Origin: Mycobacterium paraterrae
GTDB taxonomy: Bacteria > Actinomycetota > Actinomycetes > Mycobacteriales > Mycobacteriaceae
Reading direction: 5' to 3'
NCBI RefSeq assembly: GCF_022430545.2
Contig: NZ_CP092488.2
Span: 1,426,001-1,490,000, forward strand
DNA: 64,000 nt
Position numbers and translations under genes: made by a program. The notes under the pieces are model-generated. The model did not search any database. It worked only from the letters and a program-made list of their open reading frames with translations, and was not told the DNA's origin. Below, piece by piece: positions 27,234-36,921 of the stretch (positions within the stretch are counted from its first letter, which is position 1; every line of letters starts with the position of its first letter).

Positions 27234-27674
27234 TCATGACGGGGTGTGTCGCGGGCCGACGACGGTCACTGTGCCCTGCGCGGCGCACACGGCTCGACCG
27301 TTGTTGGTGATGTCGATGCGGGCCACACCGCTGCGCTTGCCCAGCGCGATGATGTCAGTGACCGCGACGCACACCCCGCTGGTCACCGGCTGCAACAGAT
27401 TGAGCTTGAATTCGGTGGTGGCAACCCATGATCCACCGGGGATGACGGGGTAGAACACCACGCCCAGGCAGTGATCGACCATGGCTGACAGGCAGCCGCC
27501 GTGCAGATTCCCGAACGGTGTCAGCAGGTCCTCGCGGGCGGTCATCTCGACCACGAGACGCCCGGCGGTGAACTCAGTGTGGCGAAAGTCCAGATACCGC
27601 GACAGGCCACCTGCACCCGCCGCCGCGTTTTGCAGGTCCTCGACGACCTGCGGATTGAAATGCGCGAATTCCAT
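27234..27674 (-). CDS. PaaI-like hotdog thioesterase
   Basis: A 146-residue single hotdog domain: LLTPFGNLHGGCLSAMVDHC contains the PaaI-type G-x-LHGG helix cap, and WVATTEFKLNLLQPV the central strand. Such enzymes hydrolyse acyl-CoA or aryl-CoA thioesters. ATG 27674 has AGGAG 7 nt upstream, which decides against the longer frame from 27719. First gene of a two-gene unit with the hydrolase. Confidence 0.85.
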   Translation of the reverse strand: MEFAHFNPQVVEDLQNAAAGAGGLSRYLDFRHTEFTAGRLVVEMTAREDLLTPFGNLHGGCLSAMVDHCLGVVFYPVIPGGSWVATTEFKLNLLQPVTSGVCVAVTDIIALGKRSGVARIDITNNGRAVCAAQGTVTVVGPRHTPS

Positions 27675-27715
27675 CGGAGGTCTCCTAGTCAAACCACGGT
27701 CACGGCTGTCGTCGC

Positions 27716-28387
27716 TCACGCTCTGGTGCCCACGTGCCGTGGCAGGGTACCGGCGACCTCGCCGTGCCGATGGGCGAGGAGGAAATCATCGACGATCTGG
27801 GTGCAGTCGGTGCGGGATATGGTGCGAAATCCCGTCATTCGGGCAAAGGCGAGTGGCCCGACAAGCTGACAGATCACCAACCCTGCGTCGAAATCGTCGA
27901 GCTCACCCCGCGCCTGTCCGCTGTGCAGTAAGGCATCGAAGGGTTGGCGGTACTGGTCGATCACGCGGGCCCGCAGGGCCCCCGAGGCCTGCTCGCCGGC
28001 AGATTGATCGGTCGTCGTCGGACCCAGAGCAAGCCAGGCCAGCACGGTCACATGCAGTGGCGCATCGTCAAACAACGTCGCTTGACGATTGAGCAACTCG
28101 ATCAGCTGTTCGCGCAGCGTGCCCTCTGCCGGCGCCGGCGCGACAACCTGCGGCAGCAACCGCTCGAACGTCGCGGCCAACAGGTGCGAGGAACTCGCGA
28201 AATGGCGATACAGAGTGGCCCGACCCACCTTGGAGGCCTTCGTCACCGCATCGACGGTGACCGCCCCGATGCCACCACTGCTCAGCAACGAGCCGGCAGC
28301 ATCCAAAAGGCGGTTGCGGGAACGGATCCGGCGGGGATCGATATCGTCGTCGTCCTCGTCATGGACGAAAATCGGCCGTGCGCTCAA
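27716..28387 (-). CDS. TetR-family transcriptional regulator (divergent)
   Basis: A 223-residue TetR protein: acidic N-terminus (DEDDDDIDPRR), helix-turn-helix GIGAVTVDAVTKASKVGRAT with LYRHFASSSHLL, and a helical ligand domain. It is transcribed away from the thioesterase-TetR-MmpL genes. A perfect palindrome lies 67 nt upstream of its start, a typical arrangement for self- and divergent control by TetR repressors. Confidence 0.9.
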   Translation of the reverse strand: MSARPIFVHDEDDDDIDPRRIRSRNRLLDAAGSLLSSGGIGAVTVDAVTKASKVGRATLYRHFASSSHLLAATFERLLPQVVAPAPAEGTLREQLIELLNRQATLFDDAPLHVTVLAWLALGPTTTDQSAGEQASGALRARVIDQYRQPFDALLHSGQARGELDDFDAGLVICQLVGPLAFARMTGFRTISRTDCTQIVDDFLLAHRHGEVAGTLPRHVGTRA

Positions 28388-28453
28388 CGCTCAGTCACCG
28401 TGCCGTCCCGACCTTGCTGGCCCACGCGGTCCCACAAATCCACTCAGTTATGG

Positions 28454-28484
28454 TACCAATAGTTCCACAGCGGAACTATTGGTA
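28454..28484. promoter_or_regulatory. perfect 13-bp-arm palindrome, likely TetR operator
   Basis: TACCAATAGTTCC (28454-28466), a 5-nt spacer acagc, and GGAACTATTGGTA (28472-28484) form a perfect inverted repeat in the divergent region. It ends 13 nt ahead of the thioesterase GTG, so bound repressor would block that operon; it also sits upstream of the TetR gene. AT-rich arms contrast with the GC-rich surroundings. Confidence 0.85.
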
Positions 28485-28497
28485 TTGGGGGTCGTGG

Positions 28498-29058
28498 GTG
28501 CTCGAATCACCGCCGAGTCGCCACGGCGATGCCGGGGACGCGGATTCATCGGCACCACAGCTGCTGCCCGCGCACACGGCGACGTGCATGGGCTGCGGCC
28601 CCGACAACCCGCACGGCCTGCAGATGGTGGCGTATCGCGCCGCCGACACCGTGTACGCCGATATCACCTTCGACGAACGCCACGTCGGGGCGCCCGGGTT
28701 AGCGCACGGCGGCGCCGTCGCCGCTGCCTGCGACGACCTTTTCGGCTTCACCCTCTGGATCGCCGGCACACCGGCGGTCACCCGCAGCTTGACCGTCGAA
28801 TACCTGCTGCCGGTGCCGCTGCAGCTACCACACCGCATCACCGCGCACATCACCGCGCGTACGGGCCGCAAGCTGCATGTCAGCGCGACCGGCACGGGCA
28901 TAGACGACATCACGCGGTTCACCGCCACCGCCGTATTCATCGCAGTGGACGCCGATCATTTCGCCGCCCACGCAGAGCTGGGTGCGTTCGGCGAAATGCT
29001 CGCACAGTTCCTGGCCGGCAGCGACATCGCCACTAATTCCCCGGACCCGCCGCAATGA
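28498..29058 (+). CDS. PaaI-like hotdog thioesterase
   Basis: A 186-residue hotdog protein. TATCMGCGPDNPHGLQM is the N-terminal strand common to mycobacterial PaaI-like thioesterases, and GAPGLAHGGAVAAACDDLFG is the helix cap with the LAHGG motif. GTG 28498 follows a G-rich ribosome site just after the operator. Its stop overlaps the next gene's start (ATGA). It is the first gene of a three-gene operon with a TetR regulator and an MmpL pump. Confidence 0.85.
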   Translation: MLESPPSRHGDAGDADSSAPQLLPAHTATCMGCGPDNPHGLQMVAYRAADTVYADITFDERHVGAPGLAHGGAVAAACDDLFGFTLWIAGTPAVTRSLTVEYLLPVPLQLPHRITAHITARTGRKLHVSATGTGIDDITRFTATAVFIAVDADHFAAHAELGAFGEMLAQFLAGSDIATNSPDPPQ

Positions 29059-29738
29059 TTGCTCTCAGCACAGATCTGCCGATTCAATCCGGGTCCCGCG
29101 ACGCGGAGTCGCCGCCTCGTGACCCGGTGCGCGAGGCCACCCCACCTCAGCGGGGCGCGCTCACAGATCGCCGCGAAGCGATACTGGATGCGGCGCTGCA
29201 CGCAGCTGCACAGGGCGGCTACGACGCGGTGCAGATGCGCACGATCGCCAAGCGCGCCGGGATCAGCGTGGGCACCCTGTACGCCCATTTTCCGTCCAAG
29301 AACCACCTGTTGGCACACGCCCTGACCCGAGACTTCCAACGCCTCGCAACAAACCACGACTGGGCGAGCGGCCCAGCCACACCGGTTGGCCGACTCGAAC
29401 GACTCACCAGCGTTCTGCACCGACAGTGGCAGCGCCAGCCGCTGCTCACCGAAGCGATGACACGGATTTTCGTGGTTGCCAACACCTGCGCCGCCGGTGA
29501 GCTCGACCACGCCGCAGCAGTCATCGAACGCCTACTCGCCACCGCTGTATGCGGCGGACCCCCCACCGCGGGCCATCACCGGGTCGCCGCGCTCATCGCC
29601 GACATTTGGCTGGCGAACCTGCGGGCATTCATCGGCGGACGCGCGTCCGCCGACGCCACCCGCGACCGAATCGACCGCGCCACTCGGCTCCTCATCGACC
29701 GCGCGAACTCCATCGACATTGCCTGCGCCACATCATGA
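29055..29738 (+). CDS. TetR-family transcriptional regulator (in mmpL operon)
   Basis: A 227-residue TetR protein with helix-turn-helix GGYDAVQMRTIAKRAGISVG and TLYAHFPSKNHLL. The C-terminal part (RLERLTSVLHRQWQRQPLLT, HHRVAALIADIWLANLRAF) resembles the KstR-type ligand domain, so a CoA- or lipid-derived inducer is plausible. Translationally coupled on both sides by 4-nt overlaps. Confidence 0.9.
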   Translation: MIALSTDLPIQSGSRDAESPPRDPVREATPPQRGALTDRREAILDAALHAAAQGGYDAVQMRTIAKRAGISVGTLYAHFPSKNHLLAHALTRDFQRLATNHDWASGPATPVGRLERLTSVLHRQWQRQPLLTEAMTRIFVVANTCAAGELDHAAAVIERLLATAVCGGPPTAGHHRVAALIADIWLANLRAFIGGRASADATRDRIDRATRLLIDRANSIDIACATS

Positions 29739-32700
29739 CCGACACCGACTCGATCGACACCGACTCGATCGACACAGATGCCGCAGTCGCGGTTCGGCAC
29801 CGCCACGACAAGCCAACGCCGCCGGGTGAATACAGCGCCCGTCTCGCGTGGGTGGCCGCATTCGCGATACGGCACACAGCTCTGGTATTCGGCGTGTGGA
29901 TCGGCGTCGCCGTCGTTATGGCGCTGCTGTTCCCCCAGTTGGAGACCGTCGTTCGCCAGCAGTCGGTGGACTTCGTCCCCCGCACCGCACCGTCGCTGCA
30001 AACGGTCGACCGGATGAGCGCAGCGTTCAATGAGCAGGGTTCGCGCACAACGCTATTCGTGGCCATGGAAGACCCATCAGGTCTGACCCCCACCGCGCAA
30101 CAGCACTACACCAATCTCATCTCGCGGCTACGCACCGACACCCGCCACGTCGTACTGATCCAAGACCTGCTCGCCGACCCCGCGACCCGCGTCCAGGGCC
30201 TCAGCCAGGACCGCAAAGCGTGGTACCTAGCCGTCGGCGTTACCGGCACCCTCGGCGACACCGCCGCGGCCGAATCCGTCAGCGCCGTACGCGCCGCGGC
30301 CGCCACGGAATTCGCTCACACCTCGACCACGGTGTACGTCACCGGGCCGGCCTCCACATTCAGCGACATGATCGCCAGCATGGAGCACTCCCTGCTCTAT
30401 ATCTCCATCGCCACCGCAGCGCTGATCGCGCTGATCCTGATGATCGTCTACCGCTCGCTATTCACCGCACTGCTGCCGCTGCTGGTCATCGGCGTGAGCC
30501 TGGCCGCCGGCCGCGGTGTGCTGTCCGCGCTCGGCGAAGCCGGCATGCCGGTCTCCGAATTCACCATCGGCTTCATGGGCGCGATCCTCCTCGGCGCCGG
30601 CACCGACTACACCGTGTTTCTCATCAGCCGCTACCACGAACAACGCCGCGCCGGCAGACCCGCCGACCAAGCCGCCATCTACGCCACCGCCAGCATCGGC
30701 CGAGTCATCCTCGCCTCGGCCGCCACCGTCGCCCTGGCCTTCCTGTCCATGATTTTCGCTCGACTCAACGTGTTCGCCGCACTAGGACCGGCGTGCGCTC
30801 TAGCAGTGTTCATCGGGTTCGCGGCCACCGTCACCCTGCTACCTCCGGTGCTGACACTGGCCGCCCGGCGCGGCATCGGCGACCCCAAATCCGACCGCAC
30901 CCGGCGCTACTGGAACAGCGTCGCCGTCGCGGTAGTGCGCCGCCCCGCACCGCTGCTCGCGATAAGCCTAATCATCCTGACCGCGCTGTCCGGGGTGGCC
31001 GCCACCATTAAAATCAGCTACAACGACCGCGCCGGTCAACCCGCGACCACACCCAGCAACCTCGGCTACCAGCTGCTTGATCGCCACTTTCGCAAAGACG
31101 TCGTGATCCGCGAATTCCTGGTCGTGGAAAACCCCACCGACATGCGCACCGGCAAAGGCTTAGCCGACCTCGACCAGATGGCCTCGCGCATCGCCCAACT
31201 CTCCGGCGTCACCAAAGTTTCTGGCGTCACCAGACCCGCCGGCACGCGACTAGAGCAAGCCCAACTGTCCTGGCAAAACGGCCAGATCGGCGACAAGATG
31301 GCTCGCGCCGCAGCCCAGGGAAACGCGAAAAAAGATGACCTCACCCAGCTCACCGACGGCGCCGACCAACTCGCCAGCGGGCTGACACAACTCGACACCA
31401 CCCTGCGCACCGCCCTGGCCCCGATCACCGGACTGGTCAACAACATTCAAACAACCGGCACCAGCATCGATCAGATGCGGCCTCTGCTCCAACAACTGTC
31501 CTCCACCGCACCCGACATCGACCACGCCATCCAATCCGGCCCGGGAATCCGGCCCCTCGCCGAACAAGCCCAAAACGCCATCGCCACCGTGGACCCACTC
31601 GTGGCAGCACTGAACACCGCACCGTGGTGTGCCGCCACCCCACAATGCGCCCAAATCCGCGACCAGGTGCAGATTCTGGTCACTCTGCGCAACAACGGCT
31701 TCTTCGATCAGATCGCCGACCTCGGTGACCGCTACAACCCCGCAACCAACGCCACCATCACCGGCACACTCACCAAACTGCAGAACGCGGTCACCTCAAT
31801 GAACACAGCGTTCGGCGCATTGGGCGAACCTACGGACATGGCCGCCAACATTCGCCGACTCCAAGCCGGCATCAGCCAACTCGCCTCCGGCGCCCACGCA
31901 CTATCCACCGGAGTACACACGCTGGCCGACAGCAACATTCAAACGCTGTCCAGGATGAGCCAAATCGCCACCCAATTGCAGAACTCAGCACGCGCCGGCG
32001 CCGGATCAGATTCCGCCAGCGGCTTCTACCTACCGGCCAGCGCCCTCGATGATCACGAATTCGCCGACGTCGCCAAGCTTTTCCTCTCACCCGACGGCAA
32101 GACCGCACGCTTGAGCATCGAATCCAGCTACAACCCCTACAGCAGCGACGCCACCCGCCTGGCCCGCCAGATGGTCGACGTCGCCAACGCCGCCCGCCCC
32201 AACACCGCACTCGCCGACGCCGCCGTCTCTATCGCCGGCTTTCCCGCCGTTAACGCCGATATCCAGCGACTTTTATGGTCAGACTTCGCACTTCTCGCGG
32301 TCGCCACCCTGCTCGTCGTTGGACTGATCCTCATCATGCTCCTGCGGGCCATCCTCGCACCGCTCTACCTCATGGGCACCGTCGTCCTGAACTACACCGC
32401 CTCCATGGGCATCGGCGTCCTGGTGTTCCAGTGGATCCTTGGCTACGAAATCGCCTGGCCCGTACCACTAATAACGCTCATCATCCTGGTCGCCGTCGGC
32501 GCCGACTACAACATGCTGCTCGTATCGCGCCTACGCGAAGAATCCGGCAACAACATCCGCGTCGGCGTCCTACGCACCATCGCCAGCACCGGCTCCGTCA
32601 TCACCTCAGCCGGACTCATCTTCGCCGCCAGCATGTTCGGCCTCATGGTCGGCTCGATTGCCATCATGATCCAAATCGGGCTCATCGCCGGCTGCGGACT

Positions 32701-32893
32701 TCTACTCGACACCTTCCTCGTGCGCACCCTGACCGTCCCCGCCATCGCCACACTCCTGCGCGAAGCCAGCTGGTGGCCCACCGGACCTCGAATCAGCGGT
32801 ACCTATAGCCCTGTCGTACCACGCAAGGTTCTTTGCCTCTTGTCGCGGGCGCTCTGCTTCGGCCGCAGCTGTGTCGCAGGGCAGCACCGTTGA
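29735..32893 (+). CDS. MmpL/RND-family lipid transporter
   Basis: A 1052-residue RND transporter. N-terminal tail with a DSIDTDSIDTD repeat, first membrane segment FGVWIGVAVVMALLF, outer domain 1, a five-helix bundle including FTIGFMGAILLGAGTDYTVF with the D-Y pair of the proton relay. A large coiled outer domain 2 follows (QLTDGADQLASGLTQL), and the second bundle contains LIILVAVGADYNMLLVSRLR with its own GADYN. MmpL pumps export complex lipids or siderophores; the thioesterase and TetR in the operon suggest an acylated product. ATG 29735 overlaps the TetR stop; the longer frame is a shadow. Confidence 0.95.
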   Translation: MTDTDSIDTDSIDTDAAVAVRHRHDKPTPPGEYSARLAWVAAFAIRHTALVFGVWIGVAVVMALLFPQLETVVRQQSVDFVPRTAPSLQTVDRMSAAFNEQGSRTTLFVAMEDPSGLTPTAQQHYTNLISRLRTDTRHVVLIQDLLADPATRVQGLSQDRKAWYLAVGVTGTLGDTAAAESVSAVRAAAATEFAHTSTTVYVTGPASTFSDMIASMEHSLLYISIATAALIALILMIVYRSLFTALLPLLVIGVSLAAGRGVLSALGEAGMPVSEFTIGFMGAILLGAGTDYTVFLISRYHEQRRAGRPADQAAIYATASIGRVILASAATVALAFLSMIFARLNVFAALGPACALAVFIGFAATVTLLPPVLTLAARRGIGDPKSDRTRRYWNSVAVAVVRRPAPLLAISLIILTALSGVAATIKISYNDRAGQPATTPSNLGYQLLDRHFRKDVVIREFLVVENPTDMRTGKGLADLDQMASRIAQLSGVTKVSGVTRPAGTRLEQAQLSWQNGQIGDKMARAAAQGNAKKDDLTQLTDGADQLASGLTQLDTTLRTALAPITGLVNNIQTTGTSIDQMRPLLQQLSSTAPDIDHAIQSGPGIRPLAEQAQNAIATVDPLVAALNTAPWCAATPQCAQIRDQVQILVTLRNNGFFDQIADLGDRYNPATNATITGTLTKLQNAVTSMNTAFGALGEPTDMAANIRRLQAGISQLASGAHALSTGVHTLADSNIQTLSRMSQIATQLQNSARAGAGSDSASGFYLPASALDDHEFADVAKLFLSPDGKTARLSIESSYNPYSSDATRLARQMVDVANAARPNTALADAAVSIAGFPAVNADIQRLLWSDFALLAVATLLVVGLILIMLLRAILAPLYLMGTVVLNYTASMGIGVLVFQWILGYEIAWPVPLITLIILVAVGADYNMLLVSRLREESGNNIRVGVLRTIASTGSVITSAGLIFAASMFGLMVGSIAIMIQIGLIAGCGLLLDTFLVRTLTVPAIATLLREASWWPTGPRISGTYSPVVPRKVLCLLSRALCFGRSCVAGQHR

Positions 32894-32990
32894 CATGGCC
32901 GAGACTGCGGCCTACACGACTCGCATCAACAAAATGATCGTTATCGCAACCATTTCCAGGGCAGCACTCGGCCGTGCTGGCTGGGCGCGG

Positions 32991-33932
32991 CTAGCTGATC
33001 CCGTGGTAAATGCGGACCCATTCGCCGATGATCTTCACGCATTCTTGAATGCCGGCTTGGCCCAGGCTTTTGAGGCCGCCGAGAGCGGCCTTGCCCAGGA
33101 ATTGGGTCACGCGCCGACCGGGGCCCTTGGGTGATGTGCAGTCAGCGTCGTCGTCTCTGATCGCCGTCTGCAGTTCGGCGACGTCCTCGGGCTGTAATCC
33201 TAACGTCGCCACAGCATTTAGCAGGCTGTCGAGGTCACCGGGTAGCACGGTGGCGAGTTGAACGGCGGCCGATCCGCCGAAAGCCACAGCAGTGCCCGGG
33301 CCACTGAAATAGTTGGTGATGATGTTGTTAATCGGGGCGGGGTCAACGGGGACTACTCCAGGTTCGCCCGCGTCGGGCAGGACTTGCTCGAGATCCAGTG
33401 CAAGGCTCAGCACCCGTGTTCTAACACTGTCGAGTACTGATGTCAGCAGAGCCGGTGATACCCGTTTATGGGCTGCCACCAAGCCGTGTAGAGGCGCGAA
33501 CTGCTGTAGCTCTTTGAGTTGCCCCTTCCGCATCATCCCATTGATGAGGGCGATAACGTCAGTGGGCCAGAAGTACGACAACAGGCCGTCCGTCGTGGCG
33601 AGTCGCTCAAGTTCGCTCACGGACTCCCGCAGCTCGACTTCAAATGCGCCGGCACCTCGTAATCCCTCGGGGAACGCCGATGGTGCTAGCGGCGCATTAC
33701 GAATCGTCGAGCCCCCGAAGCCCGACCATTCACTCAAGACCTGAGTCTGAAACGGTCCACGATATTCCGGCAGCGATGTCCCTGTCGGGTAGCCGGCCAA
33801 TTCGTTATCGACCCAGTCGATCACTAGCGGTGTTTGAATCCGCGCAGCGACCACTTTGGTCATCCGCAGCAAGGACGCCAACGACGTGGCGTCCGCGGTT
33901 GCCGCGTCGATAATGGCGGAAAGTTTCGACAC
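32991..33932 (-). CDS. AbiTii-domain protein (putative phage defence)
   Basis: A 313-residue protein whose N-terminus (LSAIIDAATADATSLASLLR, MTKVVAARIQTPLVIDWVDN then ELAGYPTGTSLPEYRG) matches the AbiTii domain known from type II abortive-infection genes. The C-terminal part (LGLQPEDVAELQTAIRDDD, ending with LGKAALGGLKSLGQAGIQE) is a conserved tail of these proteins. The mechanism is not established. GTG 33932 was chosen because the domain begins there; a TTG at 33992 would add 20 unconserved residues. It sits downstream of the relaxase and opposite the IetAS pair. Confidence 0.75.
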   Translation of the reverse strand: MSKLSAIIDAATADATSLASLLRMTKVVAARIQTPLVIDWVDNELAGYPTGTSLPEYRGPFQTQVLSEWSGFGGSTIRNAPLAPSAFPEGLRGAGAFEVELRESVSELERLATTDGLLSYFWPTDVIALINGMMRKGQLKELQQFAPLHGLVAAHKRVSPALLTSVLDSVRTRVLSLALDLEQVLPDAGEPGVVPVDPAPINNIITNYFSGPGTAVAFGGSAAVQLATVLPGDLDSLLNAVATLGLQPEDVAELQTAIRDDDADCTSPKGPGRRVTQFLGKAALGGLKSLGQAGIQECVKIIGEWVRIYHGIS

Positions 33933-34027
33933 AGGAAAATCATCCCAGCACCCACCGACTTCTAAGCCGAAGGCTGCGGCTGTATTCGACAAAACTGCCG
34001 CCGCATCTCGTCGTGATCAACAATGAG

Positions 34028-34057
34028 CACCCTCCGGCGCTACCAAAGCGGAGGGTG
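34028..34057 (-). terminator. hairpin after the relaxase gene
   Basis: CACCCTCCG and CGGAGGGTG form a perfect 9-bp stem with a 12-nt loop, 15 nt beyond the relaxase stop and ahead of the AbiTii gene. No T-run follows, as is common in mycobacterial terminators. Confidence 0.7.
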
Positions 34058-34071
34058 AGCGCGCTGCGGAC

Positions 34072-36921
34072 CTAGAGTTCGAGACAGTCGCCGTCCTGGG
34101 TTTGCTGGCGTTCGGCGGCGTGTTCGCGGCGGTGTTCGGCGTCGGCGACGAAGCGTTGGTAGGCGGCTTCGCGGCGGCGGGCTTGGGCGCTGTGTTGGCG
34201 CCACTCTGCGGTGCGGTTGGTGCGTCGTTCGTCGTTGCGGTCGAGCAGGCCGCGCACCACGGCGGGTAGCAGGGTGCGATCGGTGCGTTCAGCTTCGGCG
34301 TGCATGGTGCGGGGCCGGTCGTCCTTGGCCAGGATCATGCGGAAGTAGTGCGCGGCAGCGTATTTGTTGCCGCGCCGCATCTTGTGGATTTGGTTGCCGG
34401 CTGCGAGGGCGTTGTGTTCGTGATCGCTTTCACCGGTGATGGGCTGGTAGATGAAGGCGTGGTTTTCGTCTTTACCGCGGGTCATGCCGACGTAGGCCAT
34501 GGCGCGGCTGGCTTGGTCGCTGAGCACGGTGAAGCAGGCCCCACGGGTGGTGGAGTTTCCGACCGTGATCCCTTGGGCCGCATGCAGGGTGGTGGCGTAA
34601 CCGAGGGTGACGTGCTGGGTTCGGTAGTCGCCCTCGAACAGGACGCGTGCTTTGTCGGTGAGCCGTTCAGCCGCGATCTGGCCTTTCTCTTGGTCGACGA
34701 TGACGACCCGCCACCGGTTGCCGTTGCGGACCTGGTCGATCCGGTCGCCGCGCTTGTGTCCGGTCCCGGGTGCAACCGCGATGCTGGCGTCGTTGTTGCG
34801 GCTGATGATGATGTCGCCGGCGCGCACGTCCTGGTCGCGCGCGACCCGCACCGCCGGGCGTTCGGTCGCTGGGTTGTCGCGGTGCAGTCGCAGGTTGATC
34901 GCGTCGGCGATTTCCCATTTGTCGCAGATGATCGCCGCGTCGTGGCCTTGGCTGCGCGCATCCTTATAGGCGGTGATCGCGTCGTCGGCCATGGCGATCG
35001 GGTCGCCGGTGTGTAGCCGGTCGTGGTTGCGGTACCAGCCGACCGCTTTACGCAGCCGGTTGCCGTGCCCGCTGCGCAGCGCGAGGGAGGTGTCGCGTTC
35101 CTCGGGTTCACGCATCCGCCACACTTCACCGAGACGCTGACTCCACGGCAGTTCACCGCACAGCTGCTCGAACATGCCGCCGCGCGCCTGCACGGGCGAC
35201 AGCTGGTAGGCATCGCCGACGAGGACCATCTTGGCGTTCCCGTTGACCGCGCACCGCAGCAGCTTTTTCAGTTCCGGGGTGCCGACCATGGACGCTTCGT
35301 CGATCACCATCACGGTGGAGCGGTCGATGCGGAGTTGGTCGTCTTCGATCATCTTCAACGCCTTGGCCACGGTTAGTCCTTGGTCGCCGGCCTGATCGCG
35401 CATCGCCTCGTCAACGGCCTTGCCGGTCGGCGCGATCACCAGGACCCCTTTGTTGGCGCGGTGCGCGGCGGCGCGCAGCGATTTCAGCGAGTGCGTTTTG
35501 CCCGCGCCCGCGGGCGCTTGCAGCGGCTGAACAAGGTAGGGCGATTGCGCGATCGAGCGGATCGCGCGCGCCTGATCCGGTGACAGGTCACCCAAATCCG
35601 CGTCGCGCACATCGAGTCGGGTGCGCGGGTCGGCGCGGTCGATCATGTCGAAGATGCGGACCTCTTCGGCGATCACCGCGTCGACGGTGAACAGTTCGTG
35701 GCCTTCGCGGTGGTGCGCTTCGCGCGGCGCGGTGACGCGCATGCTGACCGCGTCCACGATCATGTCGATGTGCGCGCGCGGGTCACCGTCCGCGTCGACC
35801 GGGATCTGCGCGCCGACGAGCTCGACGATGTCCGCGCGGGTGAACGCGCTTTTGTCGATGCGCGCCGCGGTGCGCGCGAGCGCGGCGCGGCCACCCAGGA
35901 TGCGCGGCGCGGCGCGGCGCGCGCGGCGCGCTTCGGTGTGCGCGGCGCGGTCCATTTCCAGGCCGCGCGCATCGGCACGCCACTCCTCTCTCAGTTGCGC
36001 CCAGGACTGCGATTCCGGCTTAGCGGGGCGCGTCGCTTTCTGCGCGGTCTGCAGTTGCTGCGCTGTCGGCTCTCCCTCGACGACGACGAGATTGTTGCGC
36101 GCCCATTCCCGCAGCCGCGTCGAACGCCGCGACCACGCCTTGATGCACGCCTTGGTGATGCCGGCGATCTCGGCCATGCCGGAGCGTTCGTCAACGTCGA
36201 CCCACTCAACGCCGCGCTCAGCGTGCAACTCGTGGCGCAGCACGGCCTGGTAGATGATGCCCGCGGCCTTGGCTTCATGGAACAGCGATTTGGAGTCGAT
36301 CGACACCATCTCACCGTCCGCGCGGGCCTGCCGGTTCGGCAGGATGACGTGGGTATGCAGGTGAGGATCCCCGCAGCGCGACGTTTCATGCTGGTAGGCG
36401 ACCGCCGCCAGGCCCGGCAGCCGCTGCAGATCCTTTTTCCCGGTCAACGGGTTATGCACCCGCGTGTACCCGGCGTGTTCATGCAGGTAGTCCATCGCTG
36501 CCTTCACCGCCCGCAAGTGGGCTTCAGCGACAACCTTTTCGTTGACATCGCTGGTCAACGCCCGCAGCAGCGACACACTCTTCGGGGCCGCGAACGTCAG
36601 ATCGAACCCGTGCACCGACGTCTTGGTGAACGCCCGGCCCCTCATGCCGTTCGGGGCGACCCCCTCATCGAGCCACGCCGTCACTTCATCCCCGTCAGCA
36701 AACCCACCCGCGACCGCGGCATCCGACAACCCGGTCAGCTCGGCAACCTTGGAAACATCCCCGCCGACGATCCACGTCGGAACCCTGGTGTCGGCCTCGG
36801 AGTAATACTCACCCAGCCCGCCGCCGGCAGACACCCGGTCCATCGACGCCTGCTTGGCCTCATTCGCCGTCTTCTCGTAATAGGCGATGCTCCACCGAGA
36901 CAGCCGCGAAATCGTCAACAC
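34072..36921 (-). CDS. MobF-type conjugative relaxase/helicase (TraA/TrwC-like)
   Basis: A 949-residue protein. The N-terminal relaxase domain has tyrosines in LSRWSIAYYEKTA, the three-histidine metal site GDPHLHTHVILPNRQ and KSVSLLRAL. The C-terminal part is a RecD-like helicase: Walker A QAPAGAGKTHSL, Walker B VMVIDEASMVG, GDAYQLSPVQARGG, TLHAAQGIT and AYVGMTRGKDENH. It would nick oriT and unwind the strand for transfer. GTG 36921 is backed by GAGGAGGTG 6-8 nt upstream. No coupling protein, secretion genes or integrase are in the window, so transfer would need genes elsewhere. The helicase end is followed by a basic, coiled tail (AEWRQHSAQARRREAAYQRF). Confidence 0.92.
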   Translation of the reverse strand: MLTISRLSRWSIAYYEKTANEAKQASMDRVSAGGGLGEYYSEADTRVPTWIVGGDVSKVAELTGLSDAAVAGGFADGDEVTAWLDEGVAPNGMRGRAFTKTSVHGFDLTFAAPKSVSLLRALTSDVNEKVVAEAHLRAVKAAMDYLHEHAGYTRVHNPLTGKKDLQRLPGLAAVAYQHETSRCGDPHLHTHVILPNRQARADGEMVSIDSKSLFHEAKAAGIIYQAVLRHELHAERGVEWVDVDERSGMAEIAGITKACIKAWSRRSTRLREWARNNLVVVEGEPTAQQLQTAQKATRPAKPESQSWAQLREEWRADARGLEMDRAAHTEARRARRAAPRILGGRAALARTAARIDKSAFTRADIVELVGAQIPVDADGDPRAHIDMIVDAVSMRVTAPREAHHREGHELFTVDAVIAEEVRIFDMIDRADPRTRLDVRDADLGDLSPDQARAIRSIAQSPYLVQPLQAPAGAGKTHSLKSLRAAAHRANKGVLVIAPTGKAVDEAMRDQAGDQGLTVAKALKMIEDDQLRIDRSTVMVIDEASMVGTPELKKLLRCAVNGNAKMVLVGDAYQLSPVQARGGMFEQLCGELPWSQRLGEVWRMREPEERDTSLALRSGHGNRLRKAVGWYRNHDRLHTGDPIAMADDAITAYKDARSQGHDAAIICDKWEIADAINLRLHRDNPATERPAVRVARDQDVRAGDIIISRNNDASIAVAPGTGHKRGDRIDQVRNGNRWRVVIVDQEKGQIAAERLTDKARVLFEGDYRTQHVTLGYATTLHAAQGITVGNSTTRGACFTVLSDQASRAMAYVGMTRGKDENHAFIYQPITGESDHEHNALAAGNQIHKMRRGNKYAAAHYFRMILAKDDRPRTMHAEAERTDRTLLPAVVRGLLDRNDERRTNRTAEWRQHSAQARRREAAYQRFVADAEHRREHAAERQQTQDGDCLEL

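Noticed and set aside
27675..27719. longer start for the 27234 thioesterase
   Set aside because: Would overlap the TetR gene end and skip the AGGAG site placed 7 nt ahead of ATG 27674.
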